A program made the position numbers and the translations under genes. Of a stretch of DNA of 64,000 bases, positions 37,455 through 47,192 are shown piece after piece. Each line of letters opens with the position of its first letter. Positions within the stretch are counted from its first letter, which is position 1. The notes under the pieces were generated by a model. The model had not been told where the DNA came from. It searched no databases and was given only the letters and a program-made list of their open reading frames with translations. Source of the stretch: Alphaproteobacteria bacterium (lineage in GTDB: Bacteria; Pseudomonadota; Alphaproteobacteria; GCA-2731375); contig JAJFGG010000161.1 of assembly GCA_021776235.1 (NCBI GenBank), positions 62,001 to 126,000 on the forward strand. The letters are read 5' to 3'.

Positions 37455-39134
37455 TCAGGCGGCTCTCACTTCAGCCAGGAATTTATCGACCTCGCCCCGC
37501 AGGGTCTCGGACTGGCGCGAGAGTTCCTGAGCCGATTGCAGCACCTCGCCCGAGGACTGGCCGGTTTCGGTGACGGCCTGGTTGACCTCGGTGATGTTGG
37601 CGTTTACCTCGTTGGTGCCGGACGCCGCATCCTGGGCATTGCGGCTGATTTCACCCGTTGCGGCGCCCTGTTGCTCGACGGCAGCTGCGATTGATCCGGC
37701 GATCTCGTTGATTTCCGAAATCGTCTTGGCGATTCCATCGATGACCTGCACGGATTCGCCGGTTGCACTCTGGATGCCGCCGATCTGGCCGGCAATTTCC
37801 TCGGTCGCTTTGCCCGTCTGGGTGGCCAGGTTCTTTACCTCGGACGCGACCACCGCGAAGCCCTTGCCGGCATCGCCGGCTCGGGCCGCCTCGATGGTGG
37901 CGTTCAGAGCCAGCAGATTGGTCTGGCTGGCGATGTCGTTGATCAGGTTCACCACATCGCCGATCTTTTGTGACGCTTCCACCAGTCCCTGGATTTGCCC
38001 GGTCGCCTGTTCGGCGGCCTCGACGGCCTGCTGTGCGATACCTGCTGATTTGGCTACCTGGACCGAGATCTCCTGGATCGAAGCCGCCATTTCCTCCGAA
38101 GCCGAGGCCACGGTCTGGACGTTTGCGCTGGCCTGTTCGGAAGCGGCCTCGACGGACGCCGTACGGCTGGCTGCACCCTCGGCGGAGGCCGTCATGGACT
38201 GGGCCGTGCTCTCCATCTCGGTCGCAGCAGAGCTGACGGTATCAACCACGCCGCGCACGCTGGCCTCAAAGTTGTCGGCCATTGTATTCATGGCTTGGCT
38301 GCGCTCTTCCTCCGCGCGATGCTTGGCCGCCTCCTGTTCGGAGCGCAGACGCTCGGTCTCGATCATGTTCTGGCGAAACACTTCAACGGCAGAGGCCATT
38401 TCGCCGATCTCGTCGCCGCGCCCGGCGCCGGGAATTTCGACATCTGTATCGCCTTCGGCCAGGATACCCATCACCGACGTCATGTTTCGGACCGGGTGGC
38501 TGATACTGCGGGCCGCAAAGAAGCCTGCGCCTCCGACGATCAGGCAAAGGCTAATCACCCCGCCAATGGTGTAGGTCAGCACATTCGTGGCCTGTTCGTT
38601 CATCAACCGAACTTCGGTGCCTGCCGCGCCGCGCGCCGCCGACTGCTGGTCCGTAAGCACGGTTTCCAGCCGCTGGCGAACTTCGGCCAACGGACCGTTG
38701 AATTCAGCTAGCGCTGCTTCCTGGGCAAACTGAGCTGCGGAACCGTAAACCTTGTCCGCGCTGGCGCCGAAGGTGACGAATTCGGCCTTCATGGCTTCCA
38801 ATTGTTGCGTTACGCCGGCATTGGCTGCGCCTTCGATCTGGCTGTCGATTGCCATCTGGGTTTCTTCAAGCAGGCCTTCGAAGGTGGCCTTGTCGGCGGC
38901 GAGGTTGTCCATGTCCATTTCGGAAGGCGCCCGGCCGACCATGGCCAGTTGTGTTTGGAACTGCACGGCAAGATCGGCGCTGTTGGCGAGGCCGACGAAT
39001 GATTCTTTATACAGGCGTTCGCCCGATGACTGCAGCTGCTGGGCGCTAAATACGGCGTATGCACCTAGCATAGCAATGGCGATGATTGAGAGCCCGAGCA
39101 GGGCAAACAGCCGGACGGAAAGAGTGATTTTCAT
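37455..39134 (-). CDS. Methyl-accepting chemotaxis protein
   Basis: HAMP-like '[27 protein letters not shown]', signalling hairpin '[48 protein letters not shown]'. Confidence 0.96.
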   Translation of the reverse strand: MKITLSVRLFALLGLSIIAIAMLGAYAVFSAQQLQSSGERLYKESFVGLANSADLAVQFQTQLAMVGRAPSEMDMDNLAADKATFEGLLEETQMAIDSQIEGAANAGVTQQLEAMKAEFVTFGASADKVYGSAAQFAQEAALAEFNGPLAEVRQRLETVLTDQQSAARGAAGTEVRLMNEQATNVLTYTIGGVISLCLIVGGAGFFAARSISHPVRNMTSVMGILAEGDTDVEIPGAGRGDEIGEMASAVEVFRQNMIETERLRSEQEAAKHRAEEERSQAMNTMADNFEASVRGVVDTVSSAATEMESTAQSMTASAEGAASRTASVEAASEQASANVQTVASASEEMAASIQEISVQVAKSAGIAQQAVEAAEQATGQIQGLVEASQKIGDVVNLINDIASQTNLLALNATIEAARAGDAGKGFAVVASEVKNLATQTGKATEEIAGQIGGIQSATGESVQVIDGIAKTISEINEIAGSIAAAVEQQGAATGEISRNAQDAASGTNEVNANITEVNQAVTETGQSSGEVLQSAQELSRQSETLRGEVDKFLAEVRAA

Positions 39135-39259
39135 GGTTCTATTCCCCCTTTTTGGGCGTCCACCACTTCTTGGCACCGCGCATATGGTGTGCATGGGTGT
39201 GGGACGATTGAAGCTGAGACGGCCATGACGGCTGGTTGCCGCCATGGCCGCTGGACAGG

Positions 39260-40009
39260 CTATTTTGAAGCCTTGGCGATTGCCGCAATCAGACGTTTGT
39301 GATCGGAAGACGGCGCACCCTTGGTAACGATCGAAAGGGGCTGTTTGGCCGAGACGCCAGCGATTACAGCGACACTTTTGTCGATGGTGCTGGAATTGCC
39401 GTAACTAATGGCAATTTTTGTTTGCGAAACCGCCTTGACGAGTTGTTTCGGTGCTGCCAATTGACGGCCACCGGCGAACATCCCCTTGCCGTCGAGAAAC
39501 TGCTTCTCGACTGTTGCGCGAGTGCCGTTGCCCGGCCGTTCGATAAACACCACGATTTTGCCGGAGTTGCCGCCGACTTCGCTCCAATTCTTGATCTTTC
39601 CGCTAAAGATCCCGGCGATCTGCGCTTTGCTCAAGGATTTTACCGGATTGGACGGGTGCACGATAAACTGCACCTTATTGGCGCCAATCGCATGGGCTTG
39701 CAGGTCCATACCATTTAGAGCACCGGGCTTCTTCTTCTCTACCTGACCTTTTTCAAAATCCAGGTCTGCTGAAATCATGGCGATATCAGCGCGGCCCTCG
39801 GCCAGATCGATCAGGCCATTACCTGATCCGTTGGTGACGATAGCAAGCGTGTCACCGCCGTCCTTTTCAATCTGCGACTGATTTGGCAATACGATGCCCT
39901 TACCTACGGTGCCGGACCCATGCAGGCGGATTTCGGCACTACTTACGCTCACGATGGCACTGGCACACATGGCGGCCAACGCGACAGTACGAAGTGTGTG
40001 ATAAAACAT
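39260..40009 (-). CDS. PstS-like (phosphate ABC-type) periplasmic substrate-binding protein
   Basis: Signal peptide; '[10 protein letters not shown]', '[30 protein letters not shown]', '[19 protein letters not shown]'. Confidence 0.85.
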   Translation of the reverse strand: MFYHTLRTVALAAMCASAIVSVSSAEIRLHGSGTVGKGIVLPNQSQIEKDGGDTLAIVTNGSGNGLIDLAEGRADIAMISADLDFEKGQVEKKKPGALNGMDLQAHAIGANKVQFIVHPSNPVKSLSKAQIAGIFSGKIKNWSEVGGNSGKIVVFIERPGNGTRATVEKQFLDGKGMFAGGRQLAAPKQLVKAVSQTKIAISYGNSSTIDKSVAVIAGVSAKQPLSIVTKGAPSSDHKRLIAAIAKASK

Positions 40010-40102
40010 GTGGTAAATCCCTCTTTGATTCAATGGATGACAAGTAATATGAAGAAAAAATATTAAGTAGTGATTAATAAAATAGACATAATGGGATATC
40101 TG

Positions 40103-40129
40103 TTCACTATAAACAGTACATATAGTGAA
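40103..40129. promoter_or_regulatory. Perfect 9-bp inverted repeat, candidate operator
   Basis: TTCACTATA-aacagtaca-TATAGTGAA in AT-rich divergent intergenic region. Confidence 0.55.
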
Positions 40130-40324
40130 TTAAAATGAAAAAACGCCAACGTTATTAATAATACTGAAGTACAAGACAAACAGGAATACTTGCGACAAAA
40201 TGTCATATTATACTTTGAAGCCAAATTGAATATGTTATGAGCGATGAAGGATAAATTCGTTTAGGCAAAGTTTCGCCGCGCCGCGGCCCGGAATTTGCCT
40301 GTCTAGATATGCGGAGATAATGAC

Positions 40325-41068
40325 ATGTTGTCAGGACGTCGTGTTTTGATCGTGGAAGACGATCCGGCTAGCCGCGAAATGGTCGTTAAACTGCTGTCGG
40401 GCGAAGGCGCTGACGTCGTTCAAGCCAGCTCTCGGGGAGAGTGGGAGGTCGTATGGCAAGATGAGAAATTTGATCTGGTCCTGCTGGACCTGAACTTGCC
40501 TGACGGCGACGGCCTAAGCATTCTTCGTCAGATTAGAGAGGATTCTGACGTTGCCGTTATAATTCTGACAGGAAAAGGTGAGGAAATCAGCGAAGTCCTG
40601 GGGCTTGAGCTAGGCGCAGACGATTATGTCATGAAACCATTTCGCCAGCATTCTCTGTTGGCGCGCATAAAGAATGCGTTACGGCAGGCGGGCGACACTG
40701 GCATCACGGATGAAGATGATCAGATGTCCCGCTTCAAAGTCCAGGGTTGGCGTTTCGATACGGAACAACGCGACTTGATTGCGCCCGATGGCAGTCGCAT
40801 ACCCTTGACGGCGGCGGAGTATCGCCTATTGCGCACTCTCTTTGAACAGCCAAACCGGGTCATTTCGCGCAGTGAATTGTCGGCGGCGGTGTTTGGCCGG
40901 GGCGTTGAGGATGACAAAAGAAGCATAGATACCTTGGTGTCTCGTCTCAGAGCCAAGTTCGGCTCCGACGAACTCTCCAAATCAATTATTCGCACAGTGG
41001 TAGGCGCCGGCTATTCCTTCAATTCAGAACTCGCAAATCGGTCCCCGACTGATAATAGGCCAAGCTGA
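40325..41068 (+). CDS. OmpR-family response regulator
   Basis: 'VLIVEDDPASREMVVKLL', 'LVLLDLNLPDGDGLSILRQIR', 'GADDYVMKPF', C-terminal winged helix 'LVSRLRAKFG...IRTVVGAGYSF'. Confidence 0.95.
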   Translation: MLSGRRVLIVEDDPASREMVVKLLSGEGADVVQASSRGEWEVVWQDEKFDLVLLDLNLPDGDGLSILRQIREDSDVAVIILTGKGEEISEVLGLELGADDYVMKPFRQHSLLARIKNALRQAGDTGITDEDDQMSRFKVQGWRFDTEQRDLIAPDGSRIPLTAAEYRLLRTLFEQPNRVISRSELSAAVFGRGVEDDKRSIDTLVSRLRAKFGSDELSKSIIRTVVGAGYSFNSELANRSPTDNRPS

Positions 41069-41098
41069 ATGCCGGTCCCGCTAGATATATAGTTCCTG

Positions 41099-44000
41099 TC
41101 AGCCATCAAGGACCTGGCGAACCTTTGATCCTAGACCAACGCGGCCAAATGGTTTCGCCAGCAACTGTATGCCGGGGTCCAGCCGACCACGATGCGTCAT
41201 TGCATCCTCGGTATACCCTGACATAAACAGCACCTTAAGGCCGGGAAACTGATTGCAGGCTTCATCGGCCAGTTGCCGCCCGCTCCGGCCGCCCGGCAGG
41301 ACGACATCGGTCAGAAGCAGGTTGATCCGTCGGCTCTGTCTGATTTGTTCCAGGGCCGCGGCCGCCGTACCAGCCTCAAACACTTCATAACCAAGGTCGT
41401 CCAACATATTGACCATTACCGTGCGCAATTTGGCGTCATCCTCGACCACCATTATCACTTCGCCCCGAGAGGTGGCGTCGACAGTTATTTGGGAACTGTC
41501 ACCGGTCCAGGATTCTGCGTCGTCAGAAGCTCGCGGCAGATAGATTTTCATCGTCGTACCTTCACCGACTGTACTATAAACCCGTGCGTGACCGCGGGAC
41601 TGCTTCACGAAGCCATAGATCATACTCAGGCCCAGCCCAGTGCCTTCAGCCAAGCCTTTTGTGGTGTAGAAAGGTTCAAAAATCCGCGCCATTACTTCGG
41701 GCGGCATGCCGGTTCCAGCATCACTGATCGTCAAAAGTATGTATTGGCCCGGCTCGACCTCTGCCTGTGCAGCTGCATGGGCATCCTCCAAGCGGGCGTT
41801 TGCGGTCTCTATGGTCAAGCGCCCGCCGTCAGGCATGGCGTCACGGGCATTTAGCGCTAGATTGAGAATGGCATTCTCCAACTGGCTCGGATCGACTTCG
41901 CATTGCCAGAGGCCTGCATCTAGCACCAATTCAATTTCTATGGAGGTACTCAAAGTCCGCACGAGAAGGTCGTACATTCCCTTGATTAATTCGTTGGCAT
42001 CGACGGCTTTCGGCTGCAATGGCTGTTTGCGTGAGAAAGCCAAAAGGCGGTGTGTCAGATCGGCGCCGCGTCGCGTCGCACCAATTGCGGTTTCCACAAA
42101 ATCGGCAACCTCCAGGCTGTGCTCGGTTCGCGAAAGCAATAACTCGAGGTTGCCCAAAATGACCCCAAGCAAATTATTGAAATCGTGCGCTATTCCGCCG
42201 GTAAGTTGGCCAACCGCTTCCATCTTTTGGGATTGCCGCAGACGCTCTTCCAGCGCGTGGCGTTCGCTTATATCTACCCCTAGGCCGAAATAGCCGATTA
42301 CAGTTTGATCGGGCCCAATCTGTGGAACATAGACAAACTCCATCTGTCGCTCGCGGCCGTCAGGATACGTAACAGTTGTCTGGAATTCCTGCTGTGTTCC
42401 CGATAGCGCCGCCTCGATGTGCGCACGCAGTTTATCGTGGAATTTATGACCCACAATTTCACGGGCAGTTTTTCCAATGATTTCCGCAGCCGGCCGGTCC
42501 AGCAATTTCTCTGCCATTCTGTTGACGAATTTATAACGTTGGTCGGAGTCGATTTGAACGATTGACGCTGGAAGATTGTCGGTGATCAGGCCAAGCTGCT
42601 GCTCGCGGTCGCGGAGAGCATCCTGCACCTGCTTGCGTTCTGTCACATCGGTACCAATATTGACGATGCTGCCGTCCGGCATCTTCTGCTCCCGCATCAA
42701 AAGCGTAATGCCATCTCGCCGGGGCAATTCAAATGCAGGGCCGGGATTGCGGTGACTTTCCATTCTTGCAGCGAGCCAGTCTTCCTCCCGGCCGATCGCA
42801 TCAAGAGGCATCTGCGCGGCGACGAGTCCTCGCATGCGTGCTTCAAAGGTTGCGCCCGGGCGAAGGGCTGCAGCGTTGCCAGGATAGAATTTGCGGAGCG
42901 CCTGGTTGGCAAAAACCAACTTGTCCTCGGAATCATATACCGAGATAATATCGTCGAGACCATCGATGGCTGCGGTTAACCGACGCTGGGTCTCCTCTGC
43001 TCGTTTGCGTTCCGTGATATCTTTCAAGAATGCGAAGGAACCAAGGAATTCACCCTTGTCGTCGCGGATTGTCGTGGCATTCACGTCAAATTTTATCTCG
43101 GCGCCGTCCTTGGCTTTGAAAGAGCTTTCATATTGCCGATGGTCATTTTCGGTGCCCTTGACGATTTGCGTCTTGAGAAATGCATGATTTTCCTCGGCGA
43201 CGAAATCATACGCCGGGCGGCCGATAAGCTCGTTGCGGTCAAAACCAAGCATGTTGCACATGGCGTCGTTAACCTCAACGGTGCGGGCCTCCGCATCAAT
43301 ATGCCAATAACCCTCCTGCGTCCTGGCGATCACGTCCCGATAACGCCGCTCACTTTCGCGTAGCACAGTATAGGGCCGCCTCAAATTCGACACGACGATG
43401 GCTTGGAAAATGAGCCAGAAGGAAAAGAGCTTGAATATATGCCCGGCTATGTTTGACAGCCCAAAAACGCTGACATAGAAAGTGAACGAAAGTTCCGCGC
43501 ACATTGTCATGATGATGGCAGTGGCGATCAACAACTTTTCGTCGGTCGAGATGTCTAGCCCATGACGGAACAAGGCAATTAGTGCCAGCGCCAGAATTAG
43601 AACAATCAGATACTCACTATAAATTTTGAAATCGGTAAGACCTTCACCTTCTACGAAGCCAGTTGGGAACTCCCCTGCCAGGATCAGAGTTGTCAGTCCA
43701 ACAGCAACAATTGCAAAAAACACCGTCAGCAGAAATCCATTTTGCCTTCTTACTGCTGAAAAGGGGGCAGCCAGCAGCAAAGCCGCTTCCGAATAACGGG
43801 CGGCAAGCCAGAACTGCACCGCTATGTTGCCATCGCCTTCCAAAAAGACATTCATTCCCTTGTAAACAAGGGTATGCATTAGGTCCAGCGAGCCGATCCA
43901 GAAGTAGCCATAAGCCAGAAAAAGCAGGAGATTATTTCTCGAATATTGGCGAGTCGACAACGCAATTGCCAACATGATGAAAGAAATCACAATGACGAAA

Positions 44001-44137
44001 AGTTCCGCCAGGGTGTGGAAACCAAGGGGGCTGTACTGAACAACAACCACCAGAAAAATGGTCATGGCGGCTGGAGGCGCCCAAAGACGCCAGTCCATTA
44101 GTGGTTCAAGCCATCTCTCTTGGGTAGTCAAATTCAA
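41099..44137 (-). CDS. MASE3-PAS hybrid sensor histidine kinase with C-terminal receiver domain
   Basis: N-terminal TM 'FHTLAELFVIVISFIMLAIALS...GSLDLMHTLVYKGM'; PAS repeats; 'GGIAHDFNNLLGVILGNLELLLSRTE'; ATPase 'GTGLGLSMIYGFVKQSRGHARVYS'; receiver 'LLLTDVVLPGG'. Confidence 0.94.
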   Translation of the reverse strand: MNLTTQERWLEPLMDWRLWAPPAAMTIFLVVVVQYSPLGFHTLAELFVIVISFIMLAIALSTRQYSRNNLLLFLAYGYFWIGSLDLMHTLVYKGMNVFLEGDGNIAVQFWLAARYSEAALLLAAPFSAVRRQNGFLLTVFFAIVAVGLTTLILAGEFPTGFVEGEGLTDFKIYSEYLIVLILALALIALFRHGLDISTDEKLLIATAIIMTMCAELSFTFYVSVFGLSNIAGHIFKLFSFWLIFQAIVVSNLRRPYTVLRESERRYRDVIARTQEGYWHIDAEARTVEVNDAMCNMLGFDRNELIGRPAYDFVAEENHAFLKTQIVKGTENDHRQYESSFKAKDGAEIKFDVNATTIRDDKGEFLGSFAFLKDITERKRAEETQRRLTAAIDGLDDIISVYDSEDKLVFANQALRKFYPGNAAALRPGATFEARMRGLVAAQMPLDAIGREEDWLAARMESHRNPGPAFELPRRDGITLLMREQKMPDGSIVNIGTDVTERKQVQDALRDREQQLGLITDNLPASIVQIDSDQRYKFVNRMAEKLLDRPAAEIIGKTAREIVGHKFHDKLRAHIEAALSGTQQEFQTTVTYPDGRERQMEFVYVPQIGPDQTVIGYFGLGVDISERHALEERLRQSQKMEAVGQLTGGIAHDFNNLLGVILGNLELLLSRTEHSLEVADFVETAIGATRRGADLTHRLLAFSRKQPLQPKAVDANELIKGMYDLLVRTLSTSIEIELVLDAGLWQCEVDPSQLENAILNLALNARDAMPDGGRLTIETANARLEDAHAAAQAEVEPGQYILLTISDAGTGMPPEVMARIFEPFYTTKGLAEGTGLGLSMIYGFVKQSRGHARVYSTVGEGTTMKIYLPRASDDAESWTGDSSQITVDATSRGEVIMVVEDDAKLRTVMVNMLDDLGYEVFEAGTAAAALEQIRQSRRINLLLTDVVLPGGRSGRQLADEACNQFPGLKVLFMSGYTEDAMTHRGRLDPGIQLLAKPFGRVGLGSKVRQVLDG

Positions 44138-44487
44138 ACCCCGTTCGCACGCCCCCGAGCAAGAATCCGAAACTCAGTCGCATATATTATCTGAATGCAT
44201 TGATGACAATGATTGCCCAATCCGACGTAGGAAGCCCTGGACAGTTACGGTCCCAAGGCACCGAATGGTGGCAACGATATAGTTAAACAACGGTAAATGA
44301 AACCATGCCGGTTCCATACAATGAACGCATAATTCAACAAGACGCCCCCGCTTCAAGCGTGCGGACCGGATGGTCCGACCCTGCAAAACACTATTCCGTT
44401 AGGGATATTACAGCACGCCCTGGTTGGCGGTAAGCTACAATAGGACCGCCGCGGCAAGTGCGCCGGTTCAACGCGGAGGGAGGCAAA

Positions 44488-45732
44488 ATGGATCAGACCA
44501 AACTTGGGGAATATGTCAAAGGTATCCCGCTTGAGGATTTCGACATCAGCGACCCTGAACTCTACAGAACGGATAGCTGGCGCCCCTATTTCAAGAGGCT
44601 ACGGGAATCGGCCCCGGTGCACTACTGCCGTGACAGCCCGTCCGGACCCTATTGGTCCGTCTCCGGTTACGACCTTGTGTCCGAGGTGGAGCTCAATCAT
44701 AAAGTTTATTCAAACCGCGCGGAGTTCGGCGGCATCCAGCTGCAGGATATCGCACCAAAGATGAACCGGCTCAGTTTCGTCTCGATGGACCCGCCCGAAC
44801 ACACCGGCCGACGCCGATCGGTCGCGCCCATAGCAAATCGATCCAGCCTGAGAGGCGTGACCGACCTGATCCGCGAGCGAACCGCGAAGGTTCTGGAGGC
44901 ATTGCCCCGCAACGAGGTTTTCGACTGGGTAGACCTGGTGTCGACCGAACTTACATCGATGATGCTGGCGACGATGTTTGATTATCCCCAGGAGCGCCGG
45001 CGTGAGTTGATCTTCTGGTCGGATGTCGCGACAGCAAATCTGAATGCCCCAAATCCCCTGGTGAAAACCGAGACGGAACGTTATGCGGAGTTGGAGCGCA
45101 TGGCCGACAGCTTCGCACCGTTGTGGCGGGAACGCGCCAACGGCAAGGGTGGGTTTGATTTGATCACCATGCTCGCCAATAACGACGCGACCATGAACAT
45201 GGACCACGAGGAATTTATCGGAACCTTGTTTCTGCTGATCGTCGGCGGCAATGACACGACGCGAAATTCGATGACCGGCGGATTGCTGGCCTTGCACGAC
45301 AATCCCGGCGAACTGGATAAGGTCCGCAATGATCATGCGCTGGTTCCGAACATGGTTCAGGAAATGATCCGCTATCAAACGCCGGTGATACACATGCGCC
45401 GGACCGCATTGGAAGATGCCGTATTGGATGGCCAATCCATATCCAAGGGCGACAAGGTGGTCCTGTGGTACATTTCCGCCAACTTTGACGAAACGGTGTT
45501 TGATAATCCCAACGAATTTCTTGTCGACCGCGGCAATGCGCGGCGTCACCTATCCTTTGGCGCCGGAATACACCGGTGCGTCGGCGACGGCCTGGCGGAA
45601 CTGCAATTACGGGTATTGTGGGAGGAAATCCTGGCACGGGACGTGCGGGTCCAGGTTATGGGGCCGGCGGAGCGTGTCTATTCGAATTTTATCCGCGCAT
45701 TTTCGTCACTGCCCGTAAAAATCGTGAGCTAG
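44488..45732 (+). CDS. Cytochrome P450 (CYP153-like)
   Basis: 'LFLLIVGGNDTTRNSMTGG', 'FGAGIHRCVGDGLAELQLRVLWEEIL'; start chosen at MDQTKLGEY. Confidence 0.9.
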   Translation: MDQTKLGEYVKGIPLEDFDISDPELYRTDSWRPYFKRLRESAPVHYCRDSPSGPYWSVSGYDLVSEVELNHKVYSNRAEFGGIQLQDIAPKMNRLSFVSMDPPEHTGRRRSVAPIANRSSLRGVTDLIRERTAKVLEALPRNEVFDWVDLVSTELTSMMLATMFDYPQERRRELIFWSDVATANLNAPNPLVKTETERYAELERMADSFAPLWRERANGKGGFDLITMLANNDATMNMDHEEFIGTLFLLIVGGNDTTRNSMTGGLLALHDNPGELDKVRNDHALVPNMVQEMIRYQTPVIHMRRTALEDAVLDGQSISKGDKVVLWYISANFDETVFDNPNEFLVDRGNARRHLSFGAGIHRCVGDGLAELQLRVLWEEILARDVRVQVMGPAERVYSNFIRAFSSLPVKIVS

Positions 45733-45801
45733 AAAACTTAATGCGCCGTATTTGACAGGCGGCGGCGCATAGCATCCGGCCCAAAAAATGCCGCATCTTG
45801 A

Positions 45802-45823
45802 GCGCCCGAGCCAACGCGGGCGC
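45802..45823. terminator. Short GC hairpin between convergent genes
   Basis: GCGCCCG-agccaacg-CGGGCGC; no clear T-tract. Confidence 0.3.
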
Positions 45824-45850
45824 CCTCGGGTCAGCGCGCTTGAAAGCCCG

Positions 45851-46912
45851 CTAGGCGCGGGCGTCGACGTCAGCGACAAGCCTGCGCACCAGCGGAATTA
45901 GTTCGGCTCCATATTGCTCGGCATCCGGCAACGGGTCATAGCCGCGGATGAGCAGGCTGGTCGCACCCAATTTGTAGTATTCGACCATCGCCCGCGCCAC
46001 TGTATCGGGCGCGCCGACCAATGCTGTCGAATTGCCGCGCGCGCCTGTCGCCTGGGCCAGCTTCATCCAAAGGCAGCTATCCTGATGTTCCCCGGTCTCC
46101 GCCGCCGCCAGTAAACGTTGGGAGCCGATATTCTCCTGGCCTCCGGGCTTGCGCCCAGCTCTCTCAATCTGTGCCAATACGGCGCGCGCTTTGTCCCATG
46201 CCTTATCGTCGGTCTCCGCCAGGATCGGTCTGGTCGACAGACTGAATGTTGGCGTCCGGCCTTTGGCCCCGGCAGCGGCACGAACGCGGGCCATGAAGTC
46301 AGCGGTATCCGCCAAGGGTTCTCCCCAGAGCATAAAAACATCGAGATGTGGCGCCAGCGCGGCAATCGCCGCATCCGAGCCACCGCCGCCATAGATTGGG
46401 ATATGGGGTGTTTGCCGACAGCGAATATCGGCATGTGCGCCTTCGACCCGATAGAACTCTCCGTGGTGGTCAAAAGGCGCGGTTTCAGTCCATGTCCGCC
46501 GCAGGATGCCGGCATACTCGTCGAGCCGGCGGTATCGATCGTCGTGATCGACGAAATCACCGTCCATGGCTTGATCCGCATGGCTGCCGCCTGCGATCAG
46601 ATGCACGGCCAGACGCCCACCGGTCAGCTGGTCCAGCGTCGCCAGCTTGCGGGCGGCCAGGGTTGGCGCGATGAAGCCGGGCCGATGCGCCAGTAGAAAA
46701 GCCAAAGATTCGGTATGCGCTGCAGCGTGGGCGCCAACCATGAAACCGTCCGGCGCATCTGAGAAATAGCCAATTAAAACGCGGTCGAAGTCTGCGGCTT
46801 CGTGTATTTTCGCCGATTGCGCAACGACTTCGGCGTTGAATGCCGGCCCCGCTGGCGGGATGATTTCCGACGCCACGCGTGGCGCCACCCACCCGATCAT
46901 CTCTACTGGCAT
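45851..46912 (-). CDS. LLM class flavin-dependent oxidoreductase (alkanesulfonate monooxygenase-like)
   Basis: 'IGWVAPRVASEIIPPAG', 'LDQLTGGRLAVHLIAGGSHADQAMDGDFVDHDDRYRRLDEY'. Confidence 0.9.
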   Translation of the reverse strand: MPVEMIGWVAPRVASEIIPPAGPAFNAEVVAQSAKIHEAADFDRVLIGYFSDAPDGFMVGAHAAAHTESLAFLLAHRPGFIAPTLAARKLATLDQLTGGRLAVHLIAGGSHADQAMDGDFVDHDDRYRRLDEYAGILRRTWTETAPFDHHGEFYRVEGAHADIRCRQTPHIPIYGGGGSDAAIAALAPHLDVFMLWGEPLADTADFMARVRAAAGAKGRTPTFSLSTRPILAETDDKAWDKARAVLAQIERAGRKPGGQENIGSQRLLAAAETGEHQDSCLWMKLAQATGARGNSTALVGAPDTVARAMVEYYKLGATSLLIRGYDPLPDAEQYGAELIPLVRRLVADVDARA

Positions 46913-47192
46913 CGCGATGACCTTCCAGCGCTGACCGCCGGCGGATTGTTATGACCGGTCTGCATGTTTTGATCCCTCCGCTGGGCCGTATGCTTTTACA
47001 TGGCGCTGAACATTTGCAGATTGTCGACAGACAGCCTGTTTAGCGCTACGCCAGCCTATGATAATCCGGCTGGCCCGGCAATTGCAGGGCGGCGGCGTTG
47101 GCCATGGACCATAGGAGCAATCCGTGGCTCTATATATACGTAGTCAAGGGATGCATTCGGCCCACCCAACCGGCATATTTGAATGGTGATGC

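Noticed and set aside
37570-38574. 334-aa plus-strand ORF opposite the MCP
   Set aside because: Ser/Ala/Thr-rich antisense translation of a well-conserved chemoreceptor signalling domain.
44710-45549. 279-aa minus-strand ORF
   Set aside because: Antisense to the P450 gene at 44488-45732; no family features.
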